Shown here: positions 21,863 to 34,713 of the stretch, one piece after another | How the letters are laid out: each line of letters opens with the position of its first letter | Numbering within the stretch: position 1 is the stretch's first letter | Source of the DNA: Gnetum montanum | Lineage: Eukaryota; Streptophyta; Gnetopsida; Gnetales; Gnetaceae | Assembly (NCBI GenBank): GCA_015680685.1 | Contig: MNCI01013746.1 | Location: 195,976-259,975, forward strand | Direction of reading: 5' to 3' | Length of the DNA: 64,000 nt | The notes under the pieces: model-generated | Told to the model about the DNA's origin: nothing | The model's database searches: none | The model's input: only the letters and a program-made list of their open reading frames with translations | Position numbers and translations under genes: made by a program

Positions 21863-21945
21863 GTATATATAGAGCTTTTGGCTTGCATCAACAAGGTTGG
21901 CTACATCAACTAGGCCTGGTTGACACGACTGTTGATCACCATTAA
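21863..21945 (-). promoter_or_regulatory. Candidate internal promoter for ORF3 (element B)
   Basis: Minus strand: GTTGATC, AGGCCTAGTTGATG and GTTGATGC repeats (21881-21945) followed by CTATATATACC (21863-21873), about 455 bp before the ORF3 ATG. The B LTR carries the same AGTTGATGAGGCCT-type repeats before its TATA box. Confidence 0.55.
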
Positions 21946-23428
21946 CTTTGGTTAAACTTTGAAAATACAAGGAGTTTTTGAGTGAAACTAGAGTTAATTG
22001 GAAGCCCAAAAAACCATGAACATCATGAAAATAGTAGAAGAGGATGTTGGAGCTTAGAAAATTTAGAAAATTAGGAAAATGATTTAGAGAATGAATTTTA
22101 TGAGAGTTTAAGGAGCACAAAGCTGGATGCACAATGAAGCATGCAAAAGATAAGATTGTAGCAATGTCTAAGGTGAGGGACTTAACTATCCAGACTAAGA
22201 GATATGCAAGTGGGTCCTTTCCATAGTAGGCACATGTCCTTTTTACCCTTGAATAACCTTAAATAAAGAGTTTGTGGGCCTCATAGTTAATTAATGATCA
22301 TGAAAAGTTAAGGACCAACTAGAAAGAATCTATCCAAGAATTCCAACACATCAAACTAAGACATCGAGCATAACATAGAAATAGGCAGTGAGGTGAGTTA
22401 TGGAAACATAGATGGATGATTGAGTAGGTGGGATGGAATCTTGAATTAAGGTTACAAGAAGTCCCTTGTGAAGTTTGTGTTTAAAATGACCTAAGAAGAT
22501 CCATCCTTAGTCCAAACCAAAATCAACCTTTTTCAGTAACTTTGCATCGCTACTTCAAGACTAATCTGTGTCCTCAAGATGCAAGAGAATTTCCACGAAA
22601 CAACCACCATTCCATAAAGAAAAGAGAAGAGAGTAGGAAGTGAGAGAGGGCCTTAGTTAGAGGGGACCTTCATGCATGGGTAACTTGTCTTTCTAGTCTC
22701 ATAACTAGTGCTTGTAGCCCACTTATTTGTCTAAGAGGTGTGCTTTGAATTCCCATAATTTTTTTTTCTTCTCTTTTTCTTTTTGGATGGGAACCACAAC
22801 ATGTAAATACTTTATTCAACTTTTTTTTATTGGACAACATGAGTAAGAAGTTTATGAAAACACTCAAGCACCCAAGTAAGTAGAAGAGTACAAGAAGTAT
22901 TGAGTTCCCTTAAATTCACACCCTATGAAAACCTTTGAATCCTTCCCAATTCTAAAAACTACTAAGGTCATAAATTTATTAAAAGTTTATTTATTGAAAG
23001 GAACCTCAAACTTTTAGAATAAGAAAAACCATAGAGTTTGTGTATGGGTGGATAATGTGGACTCACTGCTTGTTCCATGAAAAATAAACCATGTCTTAGA
23101 CCTCATATATTAGAATTCAAAAATAGAAACTAGACATTGACAATCACAACATTAAGCATAACCACCATTAGTAAATAGCATATTAGCACTGTGTCTTGCA
23201 GTAATAAAGCATGTTTATTAGAAAAAATAATGAAAATTCATACAAAAAAATAGTAAAATATATAAGAAAGTATAAAATATTCAAGAAAGATAAAACATAC
23301 TAACAATGTTGTAAAACAACAAATTGAGAAAATCAATAGAATGAAAAACCAAAAAGAGGTAAAAATTAACAAAGTGTAAAACAAAAAGTGAAAAATTGAG
23401 CCATGTATGTGGTTAGCACAGATGGTCA
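21946..23428 (-). other. Inter-ORF noncoding region of element B
   Basis: No coding frame. It contains the shared GTGGGTCCTTTCCATAGTA block (about 22210) and GCATGGGTAACTTGTCTTTC (about 22674). A-rich sequence at 23215-23400 precedes the end of pol. Confidence 0.5.
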
Positions 23429-23445
23429 TCTCCCCCATGATTGAG
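23429..23445 (-). other. PPT-like motif after pol (element B)
   Basis: Minus-strand TCAATCATGGGGGAGATG, same place and sequence type as in A, C and D. Confidence 0.45.
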
Positions 23446-26400
23446 TTGAAAGGAGGAGACGCGGAATATAAAGCATGGTTGTTCATTTGATGAGGTAGTA
23501 GTTGCATTGGTTTGTTTTGGCTCTAGGAAAGGTTTCACTTATTGGATGTTGACCAATTGCTTTCTATGTGAGCTTTCAGGTTTGTAGATTAACATGGTCC
23601 TAGAGGGAAATTTTTTATCAATTATATAAGATCCCTTCCACAACATTTGGAACTTTATTTTTTGGGGTACATGTGTGAGATTCTAGTAGAGAATGTTATT
23701 TCTAGGTTGAAATTCTACTTTCTATATTTTAAGGTCATGACGTTGCTTGTTGAATGCCTTGTGCACTTTATTCAAAGATAGGATCACTAATTAGTTTTCA
23801 TCTAGCACATTTAGGTTGATTAATTTTTTTTCTTTGTGCTAGGCTTAGGTCAAGGTCTAGATCAAAATTTGTTGAGAGTGTATGGAGCTCAAATTTAATT
23901 GGGAGCATTGAAAGTTTTTTGTACACTAGCTCGTAGGAAGAGTAGCTAATAGGGAGTTTCCATGTTAAGAAATAGGCCCAAATGACATCAAGTTTTATGC
24001 TCTAGTCTCTCCTATATTTGCTAATAGTTCTTATTAAAATATTTGTAATCTCCCTGATAGTTACTTCTACTTGATTGTTGGCTTGGGGTGATAAGGTGTT
24101 GTTAATTTATGTTTGGCCCCCAAGCATTGCATGAGTTTTTGAAAAGTGGCACCTATAAAATGAGTTCCACTATTAGAAATTAGTGCATGTGGCATCATAA
24201 ACCTATTTACAACATTTTTTTATACAAATCAAGTAATAGTAGATATGTACAATCGACAACAACTACTGCTTCTATGAATTTGGTGCAATAGTCGAATACT
24301 ATAATGATGTATGCTTTTCCATTGGACACGGATGTGATGGAACCCATGAAGTCAATGCCCGAGATGTCAAAGGGCTCTAGTGATTGAATCCATTATTGAG
24401 AACCCTCTATTCAAGCAGTCATCCCACCATCTCGTTGACAACGTTCACAAGATCGAATAAATTGGTGGACGTCCCTAAAGATTGTAGGCTAATAGTATCT
24501 TGCCATTAGGATTTTTATGACTGTGCATCTTCCTGCATAGTGGCCTCTATAAGTGCCTTCATGAGCATCTTGGAGAATGCATAATTGATCTACATTTAGG
24601 ACACCCCAACGAACCAGGCCATTAGCACACACCTTGTAAATGTGTCCATTGATTTTCATGAAGTACTTAGCCCAATGAAGAAACTGTTTTTTCTTCCTAA
24701 GGTCTAAATCTTATGGCATATTCTTAGTAATAAAGTGAAGATGTTGTTGTACCATGTTGTTTCTATGGGCACTTAGTCATTTATTGCTCATGTAAAGAGG
24801 AGTTCATCTGGAAATTGATCAGAGAGTAAGCTCTCCTCCTCTTTGTTATCCCATCTTCATTGAGAAAGATGGTTAGTGATCACATTCTTAATTCCTTTCC
24901 AATCTACCACTGTGAGATCAAATTCCTGCAAGATCACTAGCCACTATATGATACAAGGGCTCACAATCAACTTGTTCAGTTAGAAGTGGATGGCACTATG
25001 ATATGTATGCACAAATACTTTATAGCCAAGCACATAGTGCCTAAACTTTTCAAGAGCATACACCACTGTCATTAGTTCTTTCTTAGTTGTGGTGTAATTC
25101 AACTGTGCACCAACAATGCTTTAGCTTGCACAACAGATGTAATTTATACATTTCTTATCATCCAACTGCATAAGCATGGCTCCCAAGGCATAATTAGATG
25201 CATCGGTCATTATTTGAAATGGTTTAGACAAATCTAGTGCTCGTAGAATTGGAGTTTTTATGAGTTTTTCCTTTAGCTATTAGAATGCATGTTCACACTC
25301 CTTAGTCTAGATGAATGGAGCATCTTTTTTTGTAAGCTCAACTAATGGCTTTGCAATCTTAGAGAAATTCGCTATGAATCACCAATAGTAGCCAGTGTAT
25401 CCAAGGAATGATCGAAAATCTTTGACTATCTCTGGTTGGCACATGATTCCTTGGATGACCATTATCTTTTTTGGGTCTACCTCAATCCCTTCCTAAGTAA
25501 TTCTGTCCCAGTACTATGCCTTCTTGGATCATTACATGACTTTTTTGCCTATTGAGCCTAAGGTTTATTTTAGCACATCTTCTTAGTACTTACTCAAGGC
25601 AGTTTAGGGCTTGCTTAAATATAGCCCCATAGGTATAGAAGTCATCCATAAAGACTTCTACCTTGCTATCAATCTGCTATTGAAAAATACTAAGGACTAG
25701 GTGTTGGAATGTTGTAGGGGCATGGCATAGACCAAACAATATCTTAGAATATGCAAAAGTCCCTCAAGGACATGTGAACGTTATTTTGACCTGATCTTTT
25801 GGTGTAATCTATATTTGGTTATAGCCACTATAACCATCTAAGAAGTTATAATAATAATGCCTAGATATAGTGTCCAACACTTGGTCCACAAATGGCCATT
25901 TAAAATGATTTTTAAATGTTACTATATTCAACAACCTCAAGTTGATGCAAACCCACCATTTGTCACCTTTCTTTGGCACAATTATAAGTGGACTAACCCA
26001 CTCGCTATTCATGATGGGATAGATGAACCCTAGCTTGCGGAGTTGTTCTATTTTCTCTTTGATGATCTGCTTCAACTTAGGATTCAACTATTTTTGTGGC
26101 CACCTTCTTGGCTTTCTAGCTAGATTGATGTAAATTTGATGCTAGCATATCCTTAGATTAATTCTAGTCAACTCAAGATATGACCAAGCAAAGGTTGTTG
26201 GCTATTTTTTGGCCACCTTCAATAGCTTGTCTTCTTATTCAAGAGCAAGATTTGCATAATGATAACTAGCTTACCATTGTTTAAAAATGCATACTCCATG
26301 TTGACCGGTAGAGTTTTTAACTCTAGGAGCTCTTACTTGAAATTATTAGGGATCAACTCTCCCTAATAGGTATCATCATCTTCATCATCAGAGAGTTGGT

Positions 26401-27060
26401 GATGAACTTGCTTAAGTTCATCCATGCATTTGACATAGGCACATGTTAAGCTCTTGGTAGGTTCCATGCATAATGTGATGCTATCAAAGTCAACTGTTAG
26501 CCACTAGGTGTACTCCTATTTTGTGGTTGTTGCATACATGCACCTTTGGATATTAGTTTCATGTGCACACTGATTGCATGCATTAATGAATGTACTTTTA
26601 ATGGACCATATTTTTTGCACATAATTGCATTGGTTATTGTTGTATGTGATGCATGGAACTCGCTACTTCTTAAGCCATCCAAATTCATTTTCCTTGGATA
26701 TTTTCAAGGAGAGGTCCTTGATGCCCATTCGTGCATTAGCAATGCTTAACCATGCATGTGCCATAATGATTGGGAAGTCACCCTTGCAATTTTCTAACTT
26801 GATCATAAGCAAATTAGCAAGATAAGACCACCCACAAACTATGGTCACAATGTCCTCCACTAACCCCAAAGGGATAGTGATTAATTGGTTTGCCAATTCT
26901 AAATGAATATTGCTTTACTTGAGAGGTGGCAAGTTCCAGGCCTTGTACATGTCATAGGAGATGAGATTGACACTAGAACCAAAATCAAGAAGAACCTTGC
27001 ATGATTCATGTCCTACAATCTACAAGTAAATAAGAGGACTTCCTAGGTCAGATCATTTCA
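23446..27060 (-). pseudogene. pol of element B (PR-RT-RNaseH-INT), degenerate
   Basis: Right to left: protease at about 26600-27000 with LLDFGSSVNLIS in place of the usual D-S/T-G; linker at 26100-26560; RT at 25640-26090, open over 25809-26087 with WVSPLIIVPKKGDKW and FLDGYSGYNQI, and signature VFMDDFYTYG near 25660; RNase H at about 24830-25260; integrase at about 23450-24780. Stops and frameshifts break every domain. In an active element this polyprotein would process gag-pol, copy the RNA and insert the DNA. Confidence 0.88.
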
Positions 27061-29330
27061 TGGAAAGGTTGCCAGCATTGATCCAATTAGAAATAGCATG
27101 AGTTAGCATCACAATGCAGATTTGAGGTGGCATTTATTTTGAAGGATTATCAAATGTGTTTGATGCAGAGGATGAGGGTGTTCGAGATCTAGGGCAACTA
27201 GCCTTATTAGGTTGTGAGGATTTGAAAGGACTGTTAGGTCAAAAAATGATCATTTCCTAGATCAATTATCTAAACAACTTAGTTGGAAAGCCGATTGTAA
27301 ATTTATAGCCCTCATAGCATTTCATTACTGTGGCTGTGGGGGAATTTTGCCCTGCATGGATGGAGTAAGAGGTATCTAGGTAGAGGGCAAAGGGATGTGT
27401 ACAGATGGATGCAGAGGATGGTATAGATATGGGTGCTTTCCTCGAGTGGGTGGTGAATTATTTCGATGGTACTCTGGAGGGTAATAGTGATGCTGGAGTG
27501 AGGCATGGCTAGCCGAAATTCATGGAGAAATGAGTTGCTAAACATAGTACTTGTATGGATTTGGTTGCCTATAAGGGTACTACTGTCTTGGTGGTGACAT
27601 TCCCCACAATTGTGGTTGATGCCATTGCTTGTATTTCTCATATGGTTGTGGTGGAGCTCCATTGGAATAGTAGGGCTATTGTTGTTGGTGGAATTCCCTG
27701 GGATTACCTTGAGGATAAGACAATCGTCTAGGTTCTTGCCTCCTTGCTAGTCAAGGATTTAGTACATACACCTTAGACTCTTGTAAGTGTGACACCATAG
27801 GGCAACATTCCTTAGGATGTTCATATTGACAAATGCCAAATCCAACATCATCATCAGAGTCTATCTCCATAACTTCTTCTACTACAGTAACTTTGCCCTT
27901 ACCTTTTTAGTAGGCATGTTCAGCTTCTTTCCTCCTCCTACGGTTGTGATCACTATTTTGCTCCTTGAATTCTTTAGCAATCTTTATAGCAATTTGGAAT
28001 TTTTCATCCAAAGAGTCCCATAATTTGTCAACCTTAGCTGAAATATTAGAAACAAATTTTTTAATGGGCAATGTTTTTTTGTTCACCACTTCATCAAGTG
28101 ATGATTTTTCCTCATTATAAAAAGGAACCTCTCTTTTTCTAATGGAAGGATTCCTATTATATTCTTTTTTACTTTCCCTTTTTTGCAACTCATTTTGCTA
28201 CTTGCTCTATCATCCTTTGTATCTAATAAGCTCTTAGTTTGGATAGTCTCCCTTGGGCATAAACCCTAAGAGCTCTCATGGTTTTTGCTCTGAGTCCATC
28301 TATGATGTGGCAAAGTTGTTCCCTCTAAGAATAACCATGGCTAGGGCATCAATGTAAGAGAAAATAACATTTTCCCATGATAGCATCCAAGGGATCATGT
28401 GTTCCCTATTTCTAGCCTTGAATTTTCCTTCTCAGATTGGACACATTGGAGTATGTTTGGTATTTATCATTGAATAGTTTGAGTATTGTACTCCATTAGT
28501 GGATAGATCTCAACTTCAAGGACCAGTACTAGCTTTTGACCTCTTTGATGAATGTCTTGGGGAATTTTTTGTAAGGTGCAGGCATTGTGAAAGGCTTGTA
28601 GATGATTTTTCAAATAAGAGTTATATCCCGCCTCAAATCTTGGGATATTATTCATGTCTAAGTGCTTGATCTGACTATCTTTCACATGCTTAGTTAGGAT
28701 CTTAACTATCTCTACAATGTTAAGCATGCTTCGAGTTACCAAAAAAGGTTCATCATCATCATTGTATCAATGACACTAATAATGGGTTCTACCACCCCTT
28801 CATTCTTGGTGGGCTCTACAATCATTGTTGCCTCATTGATCACCTTCATGATGATTATTTCTTCGATAGCTTTTACTAGAACTAGAAGATGAAGAGGAAT
28901 GTTTGGAATTGGATGAGGATGATGAAGAGGAAGGTGGATGACCACCACCATCGAGGTGTCTACCACCATCTCTTCACTTGTCATGATCACAATCCTTAGA
29001 TTCCTTGTTGTCGTGATGCTTGCCTGAGTCCCTACCTTGACTGCCACTTTTTCTTGAACCTAGTTTGTTAATAGTGGATCACAAGTTTAGGGCCACACCC
29101 TCATCACCAATAATAGTGGGTGGAGAATCTTCATGTTGAGAACCCCCTGAGGGAGGATTGTCATTGTTGGTTTGGTTTAGCAAGAATAAGGGATTGGTGA
29201 AGTGTTTCCCCTTTGCAAACTCATGGTGCTTCTCCTGGTGTCGATCTCTCCTATGTTGTGTGTTAGTGGGATGGTAGTCATAACTATTCATAACATATTC
29301 CTCTTAAAGATCTTGGATGCCTAATTTTGT
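27061..29330 (-). pseudogene. gag of element B, degenerate
   Basis: N-terminal hydrophilic His/Ser/Asp-rich region (about 28750-29290), capsid-like core around 28260-28740 with LDMNNIPRFEAGYN, a Lys/Glu-rich segment at 27907-28188 (WDSLDEKFQIAIK), a decayed CCHC knuckle near 27820, then Pro/Gln/Tyr-rich sequence. The order matches element C gag. Open frames of 60-116 codons are separated by stops. Confidence 0.8.
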
Positions 29331-29663
29331 AAAAGTTTGAAGAAGCATCAAAGGCATAGATCAATTAGGAAGCATTACAATGTTGCCTTTCATATCATGC
29401 CATCACAGTTATTCATCCTAGTGCAAGATGAGGGTGAAATCAGGCACATACTCATCTAGATGAGTATATACCACCTTGCACTATTGTGGGACTAGTGGTT
29501 TAACATCTTCATGCCTATGAGAAGAAGAAATTTTGTAAACAAATAAAATATTAGTGTGCTTTTGTAATTATATAATTTGAGAATGATGTCACCCTTAGGA
29601 TTCATTCAACAATATTAATAATGTTTACTAATCCTAGATAATGCATGTTTCAACAAAAAGAAG

Positions 29664-29681
29664 TCCTTAGCAATAGTGCCA
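29664..29681 (-). other. Primer binding site of element B
   Basis: Minus-strand TGGCACTATTGCTAAGGA lies one base from the 5' LTR. It fits the 3' end of plant tRNA-Asp (TGGCGCCGTTGCCGGGGA) with decay mostly at CpG positions. Confidence 0.7.
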
Positions 29682-29682
29682 A

Positions 29683-30267
29683 TGATGAGTGATGAGGTAC
29701 CCCTACACCCAACCATATGAATCACAAAGCGTTCATGTGTGATCTAATTGAATTCCATGAACTCTATAGTTTCTGATGCACTAGTTCTCTAAGAAGTAAA
29801 CTTTACTTATGTGTTTACTTAATTGCTATTTAGCATATCTCCCTTAACTACTTAATTAGCTTAATTATTGGAAAACATTAAATAAATAGCTAAAAACATT
29901 AAATGCATGAATGAAACATTGAAACTATCTAGAATGCTACAAGGTTTATCAAGAAGTTTTCCTTTATTGTTGCACATACTATCATGCACAAGTATAACAA
30001 TGCTCGAATAAAGATCTGTACACTCAATGACTCTTGTTGTGGGCACTTAGGAAAACATTCTAACTTTCAAATGGAAAAACTGCAAGAGCTTCGTTGCACT
30101 ATGATAGACTGGTACCTAAACATGGTGGGTTAGCACTTATTTATAGGAAAGAATAGATCTTGCGTCGACAGGGCCATGTCAATGGATGAAATGATGCATC
30201 AATGGGGCATAATCGATAGGGCCTAGTCGATGAGGCCTCATTGACATGAGCAATCTGTGACTCATCA
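29683..30267 (-). repeat. 5' LTR of element B (internally deleted)
   Basis: TGATGAGTGATGAGG...GACTCATCA, 585 bp against 888 bp in the partner. The missing stretch falls after GAAGTAAACTT at about 29805. Confidence 0.82.
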
Positions 30268-30272
30268 CTTGT

Positions 30273-33211
30273 CATCATTTTTTACATTAATAACCAAAAA
30301 TGGGATAGGACCATCCATTAACAATGGTCATTACATCTTCAGTTTATCTCAAAGGAATGGTGACAGACTAATCCGCTAGCTCTAACCTGATGTTGCACTT
30401 TTTCACGAGTGATAGGTTCCATGCTCTGTATGTTTCTTAAGATATCAAATTTACTTTGAAATATAATTCTAATAGAGCTTTGCATGATGCATTTCTAGCT
30501 ACTTGTAGATAAATTAGGGCAATTCCTAGATTAATCTATTTCTTGGGAAGTAGCCTTACCTTTATCCAATTTGACACTACTTCTATGAGCATGATAGCCT
30601 TTAAATTCTAAGTTGATTGTTAGGGAAGCATAGTGTTCATAGGAGGAACATAGTTTAGTAACTCTCTAACTCTACTAGCTCTTTATAGGCTTTTCCTAAA
30701 GAAAGGATGTTTCTTTTCTTTTCCTATAGTATTGCTGATAGGATCCTCCATAGTATGTTCACTACTCTTGCAACTCATCTCTCCTGCGGTAGTGATGGCA
30801 ATTCACCTTGCATAGTAGGTGGTGGAAATGGTGGCAAAGGACTAGAAGTTTGACTAGATGAACCAGCTACTTATGGATGCATGTATGAGTTGGAATCTAG
30901 CCTTGGTAGGGTTGGTTTGTGGTATTTAGATGAGTAGTATCTTAGAGTTTGGATGATAGCATTCCCAAGAAAGATTAGATGTTGGACGTAGTATCCATAA
31001 GGATTAGCTTGATAATATGAATACTATTGGTGAGGTGGTGGCATGGCCCATGATTGGGGCTATTGTCATTGCTAATGGTATTTCTCTTGTGGCTATGGTA
31101 GAGGTTCACTAGGGTAGTATGTTGTTTGGAAGTTTTGCTTGTAGTTACCTTGAGGGTAAGGTAAACTTTTGGGCATTTGTTCCTTAACAAATTTAAGATT
31201 AAGGGAATATGTCCCTATTCCCTATAAATGTGCCATTATTGGGAAACATTCCTTAGGATGTTCATATTACACACAACACATCCTTCCTCATTGATGGAGC
31301 TAGTGTTTGAACACTTAGCCACTATGGTCACTTTACCTTTCTATCCAAAATATTTCTTCTTTTTCTTATCTTTGCCCTTTCCAAAGGCTTACTTTGCTTT
31401 CTCTTCCATAATCTTTAAAGTTATTATACACCTCTCATCAATTGAGTCCCACATCTTTGCTACCTATGCTACTTCACCAGCAATATATTTTTGGATCAGT
31501 AGTGTTTTCTTTTGGATTGCCTAATCCAAGGTTTCTTCCTCTTGGATATCACACACTCATGCATCTCTCTTTCTCATTGATGGATCAAGGTTATACTTCT
31601 CAACTGATTCTCTTTTTCTTAACTCATCTTTTTCCTTCACCACTTGATCAATTAACCTCTGGATGCAATGAGTAGTCATCTCAAATAATCTGCCTTGGGC
31701 ATAAATCCCAAGTGTCTTCCTAGTTTTGTTCTGTAATCCATCTACAATGTGCCTTAGTTGTTCTTTCTGTCAGAATCCATGGCTTGGGCATCTATGCAGT
31801 AGTGAATAGTATCTTCCCATTGCCACATCAAGGGTTTCATGAGTCCCTTATTTCCATCCTTGGGTTTTTTTCTTAAGTTAGACACCTGTAAGTAGGTTTA
31901 ATACTTATTGTTGAATATCTCTAACATGGTACTCCATCTTCTAATTGATTCAAGTTCAAGTGATCAGTACCAACTCTCTACCTCTTTCACAAGTATTCTT
32001 GGAAACAACTTTAACTTCTACCAATCACTTTCAATGTTTTGTAGGGCATAGGCATCATGGAAGTTTGGAGGTGGTGTTGTGGATTAGCATTATAACCACC
32101 TTCAAATCTTGGCATGTTATTCATATCAAGCCCTCACATGCTTGGTTGGAATGTGAATAGCTTCTTGTATGTTAATCATGCTTCCAGTTGTCATTAGGGG
32201 TTCATCATCTCAATTAGGTTTGTGTGCTCAATTGTAGTAGTGCCCCCTTTTATGCTCATTCCTTTCATAATTTCTGTGATCCCTATGTCTGTGTTGTTCT
32301 TACTCTTCATCTTTTGAATCAGAATGTCTTGAGTAATGGTCATGACAATCATGAATTCTCCTCTCTTCCTTATCATGGTCTCTATATTTTGTCCTCCTTC
32401 TATCAGAGTCTTTTGATGATCATGAGGATGTGGATGAGGTAGTAGGAGAATAATGCTAGCTTGTCTTCCTATGATGACTTTGATGTTCTTCTTTGTGAGA
32501 TCTAGTAGGAACTCTTGGCCTTGATTTGTGCTTGTGCCTTGGGTGTTTTGCCTCCCACCAAAGTATCTCTACTAATTCAGAGTGTGATTTATTCCTAATA
32601 GGTTCCTCTAATCGAATGATAGGTGTTTGTGATTGGAACTCATGATTTTTTTGGAGTTGTTCAGGAATGAATGCATCTCCATCAAGCTCCTCCAAGACAA
32701 CAATAGAGATGACTATCTTTCCTTTGTCTTGTTCATGTCTGGTTTCCATGGCATTGTCTTTTCTTAAATACTCGTTAGTGGGTTCATACAGTTGGATCAT
32801 GTATTTGGTTTCATGATACCCTCCAAGTGCTTGACTTAGTTTCATCCCCTTGAGAGTAGTGTGGAGCATAATGGGCATTGAACACTTTGGTGGTAGAACA
32901 ATGTTCCCTTAGAGATCTCTCCACCTGAGTTGTCTATCCTAATGAAAGATGAATGTAAAATCAAGATAGTAAAGATCATGATGAGCATATGAGATCCCTG
33001 TTTGCATTGGCATACTCCAATCTTCTTCTTCATTGATTCTATCATTACTTCTGTGTAGTTACTTGGCAAGTGATGTTGTATTCTTGTTTGAAGCCATGTT
33101 ATGGTTTAAGATGTTTGTTTTAAGTGTGCTTATTTGAGTTTTAGATTTTTAACTTTGTGTTTCAAGTACAAAGAACTTTATGTAATCAATTACTCAACAT
33201 ACATTAACAAG
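30273..33211 (-). pseudogene. gag and N-terminal protease of element D
   Basis: Protease at about 30290-30510: the active-site region reads LLELYFKVNLIS, so the catalytic Asp is Glu. A Pro/Tyr-rich gag tail follows to about 31200, then a knuckle region near 31250, a capsid-like core near 31700-32130 and a charged His/Lys-rich N-terminal part (open over 32456-32878, including HKSRPRVPTRSHKEEHQSHH). Upstream leader to the PBS is short. Collinear with gag of B and C, with frequent stops. Confidence 0.75.
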
Positions 33212-33229
33212 TCCTTGGTAGTGATGCTA
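33212..33229 (-). other. Primer binding site of element D
   Basis: Minus-strand TAGCATCACTACCAAGGA, one base from the LTR. It is a tRNA-Asp-type site with several C-to-T/G-to-A changes. Confidence 0.6.
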
Positions 33230-33230
33230 A

Positions 33231-34117
33231 TGATAAGCAGTGGAGTAATCCAACACCCAACCATACAAGTTACAACTGTTCATGTGTAGCCTGATCATAA
33301 TCTGTGGATGAGACAATGTAATTATGCTAGTAATTAGTTAAAGTTCAGGATTGTTGTCTTTCCACATGAGCTAGTAAAATCTATTTGTATAGTTTAACTC
33401 ACTATGAGGTATATGATAATTGATGTTGTAGGGCCATTATTACTCCTAGTAAACATAATGTGAGTGAAAGTAATTTCTAAGTCTAAGTAAATAGTAAACG
33501 AATCTATTCTAGCCTAGTGCAATGAGTATCCATTCCTAATCTTCTGTACACAGCTTGGGCTTCATGTAACTACCATTGGGATTACCAAGTACTTCACTAT
33601 TGGGCGAACCAAGCGATAGTACTACTAGGTTACCAAGCAATTACACTTAAGTGCTTAAGATTAGTCATACTCATTCAGCTTAATATGAACATGTAAAAGT
33701 AAAGTGCTTTGAAACAGTAAATCATTAAGCTAGAAAACAGTAAGAAAATTATTCTAAGTGTAAATAGTAAATCTAGGAGAATGTTGCAATAGTGGGAAAT
33801 AGCTTGATCTTTATTTTTGATCACTCTTGTGCCCAAGTACAAAATGCTTGAATAAGGATGTCGTTGACTAGTTCACACTACACTACGAGCATTTACACTT
33901 CTAACTGCTAAGTCTAAGTTCAAAAAAAAAACAAACTAAAAGAGTTTTGGTATAGGTTGACAAAATTACGTATTGGATCATGTGCCTAAGTGTTGTATTT
34001 ATAGGTAGGCATGTATCCCACGATATCAAATATTTGATGTCGTAGCTAGGGCTCCGATATCAAATATGTGATATTGCGGCTCCCGATATCATAACCAACA
34101 AAAAAATCACTTTATCA
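33231..34117 (-). repeat. 5' LTR of element D
   Basis: TGATAAGCAGTGG...CTTTATCA, 887 bp, partner of 9608-10479. Reversed TATA (GTATTTATAGG, about 33996) and GATATC repeats at 34020-34092. Confidence 0.85.
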
Positions 34118-34713
34118 GAAGGGAAATGGAGACTCCCTCGGAGAAGGTATTTTCTAATACTCCACAGGGTAGTTGTGGTATGGAAAGGAAGTGTGACTAG
34201 AGGAGTCATGTGGGGATACTAGTTGCTCAACATAGTAGCAATAGGGATTTGGTTGTCAATAAGGATACCGTTGCCTTGGTGGTGGCATCTTCCATGATTG
34301 TGGGTGTTGCCACTACTAGTACTGCTCTTGAGCTTGAGGCAACACTCCACTCAAATAATAGGCTTGTTGGTAGATTTGCTGCCAATAGTTGCTTTGTGAA
34401 TAAGGCAACCTCCTGGTTGCTTGCTGTTTTGTCAATCTAGGATTCAAAGTGTACATTCCATATTCTTGTAGGTGTGACAACATTGGACAACATCCCTTAG
34501 GATGTTTGTATTAGCAAATGTCACAACCATCATCATTATTTTCAGAATCTGCAACCTCCTCTACTGTGCAGTTTTATCCTTATTTTTGTGATATCCCTGT
34601 TTGGTATCCTTCTTCTTCCTTCTGTCACGACCACTACCTCCTTGGTCTCTATGTTCTTCTACAATCTTTAAAGTGGTTTGTAACTTCTCATCCAAGGAGT
34701 CCCACATCTTGTC
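34118..34713 (-). pseudogene. gag of element A, continued right of element D
   Basis: Minus-strand frames give the CEIC-type knuckle region (about 34500-34535, followed by HPKGCCPMLSHLQE), Pro/Gln/Tyr-rich sequence with QPNPYCYYVEQ at about 34220-34260, and the WDSLDEKLQ-like segment ending near 34713. It joins 9607 in the same order as gag of B. Beyond 34713 similarity to gag stops abruptly; no A LTR or PBS follows, so the 5' end of A is lost. Confidence 0.7.

Larger units (their letters stand above)
16200..30267 (-). mobile_element. Ty3/gypsy element B, full gene set, nested in element D
   Basis: LTRs at 16200-17087 and 29683-30267 in the same orientation enclose, right to left: PBS, gag, PR, RT, RNase H, INT, inter-ORF block with candidate promoter, ORF3 and PPT. 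ORF3 is itself interrupted near its 3' end by a G-family LTR (17394-18405). It lies inside the protease of element D. Of the minus-strand elements it is the only one with LTRs and every coding module. All frames carry stops, so it is inactive. Confidence 0.88.
9608..34117 (-). mobile_element. Ty3/gypsy element D, RT/INT-less, interrupted by element B
   Basis: Two LTRs (9608-10479 and 33231-34117) of the same family face the same way and flank about 8.7 kb of internal sequence once element B (16200-30267) is removed. Reading right to left: tRNA-Asp-like PBS, gag, protease (split by B), almost no pol, purine motif, inter-ORF block, ORF3, PPT, 3' LTR. RT, RNase H and integrase are missing: only about 560 bp separates the post-pol purine motif from the protease. 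D is therefore a non-autonomous derivative that kept gag and ORF3. It is inserted into element A. Confidence 0.85.
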
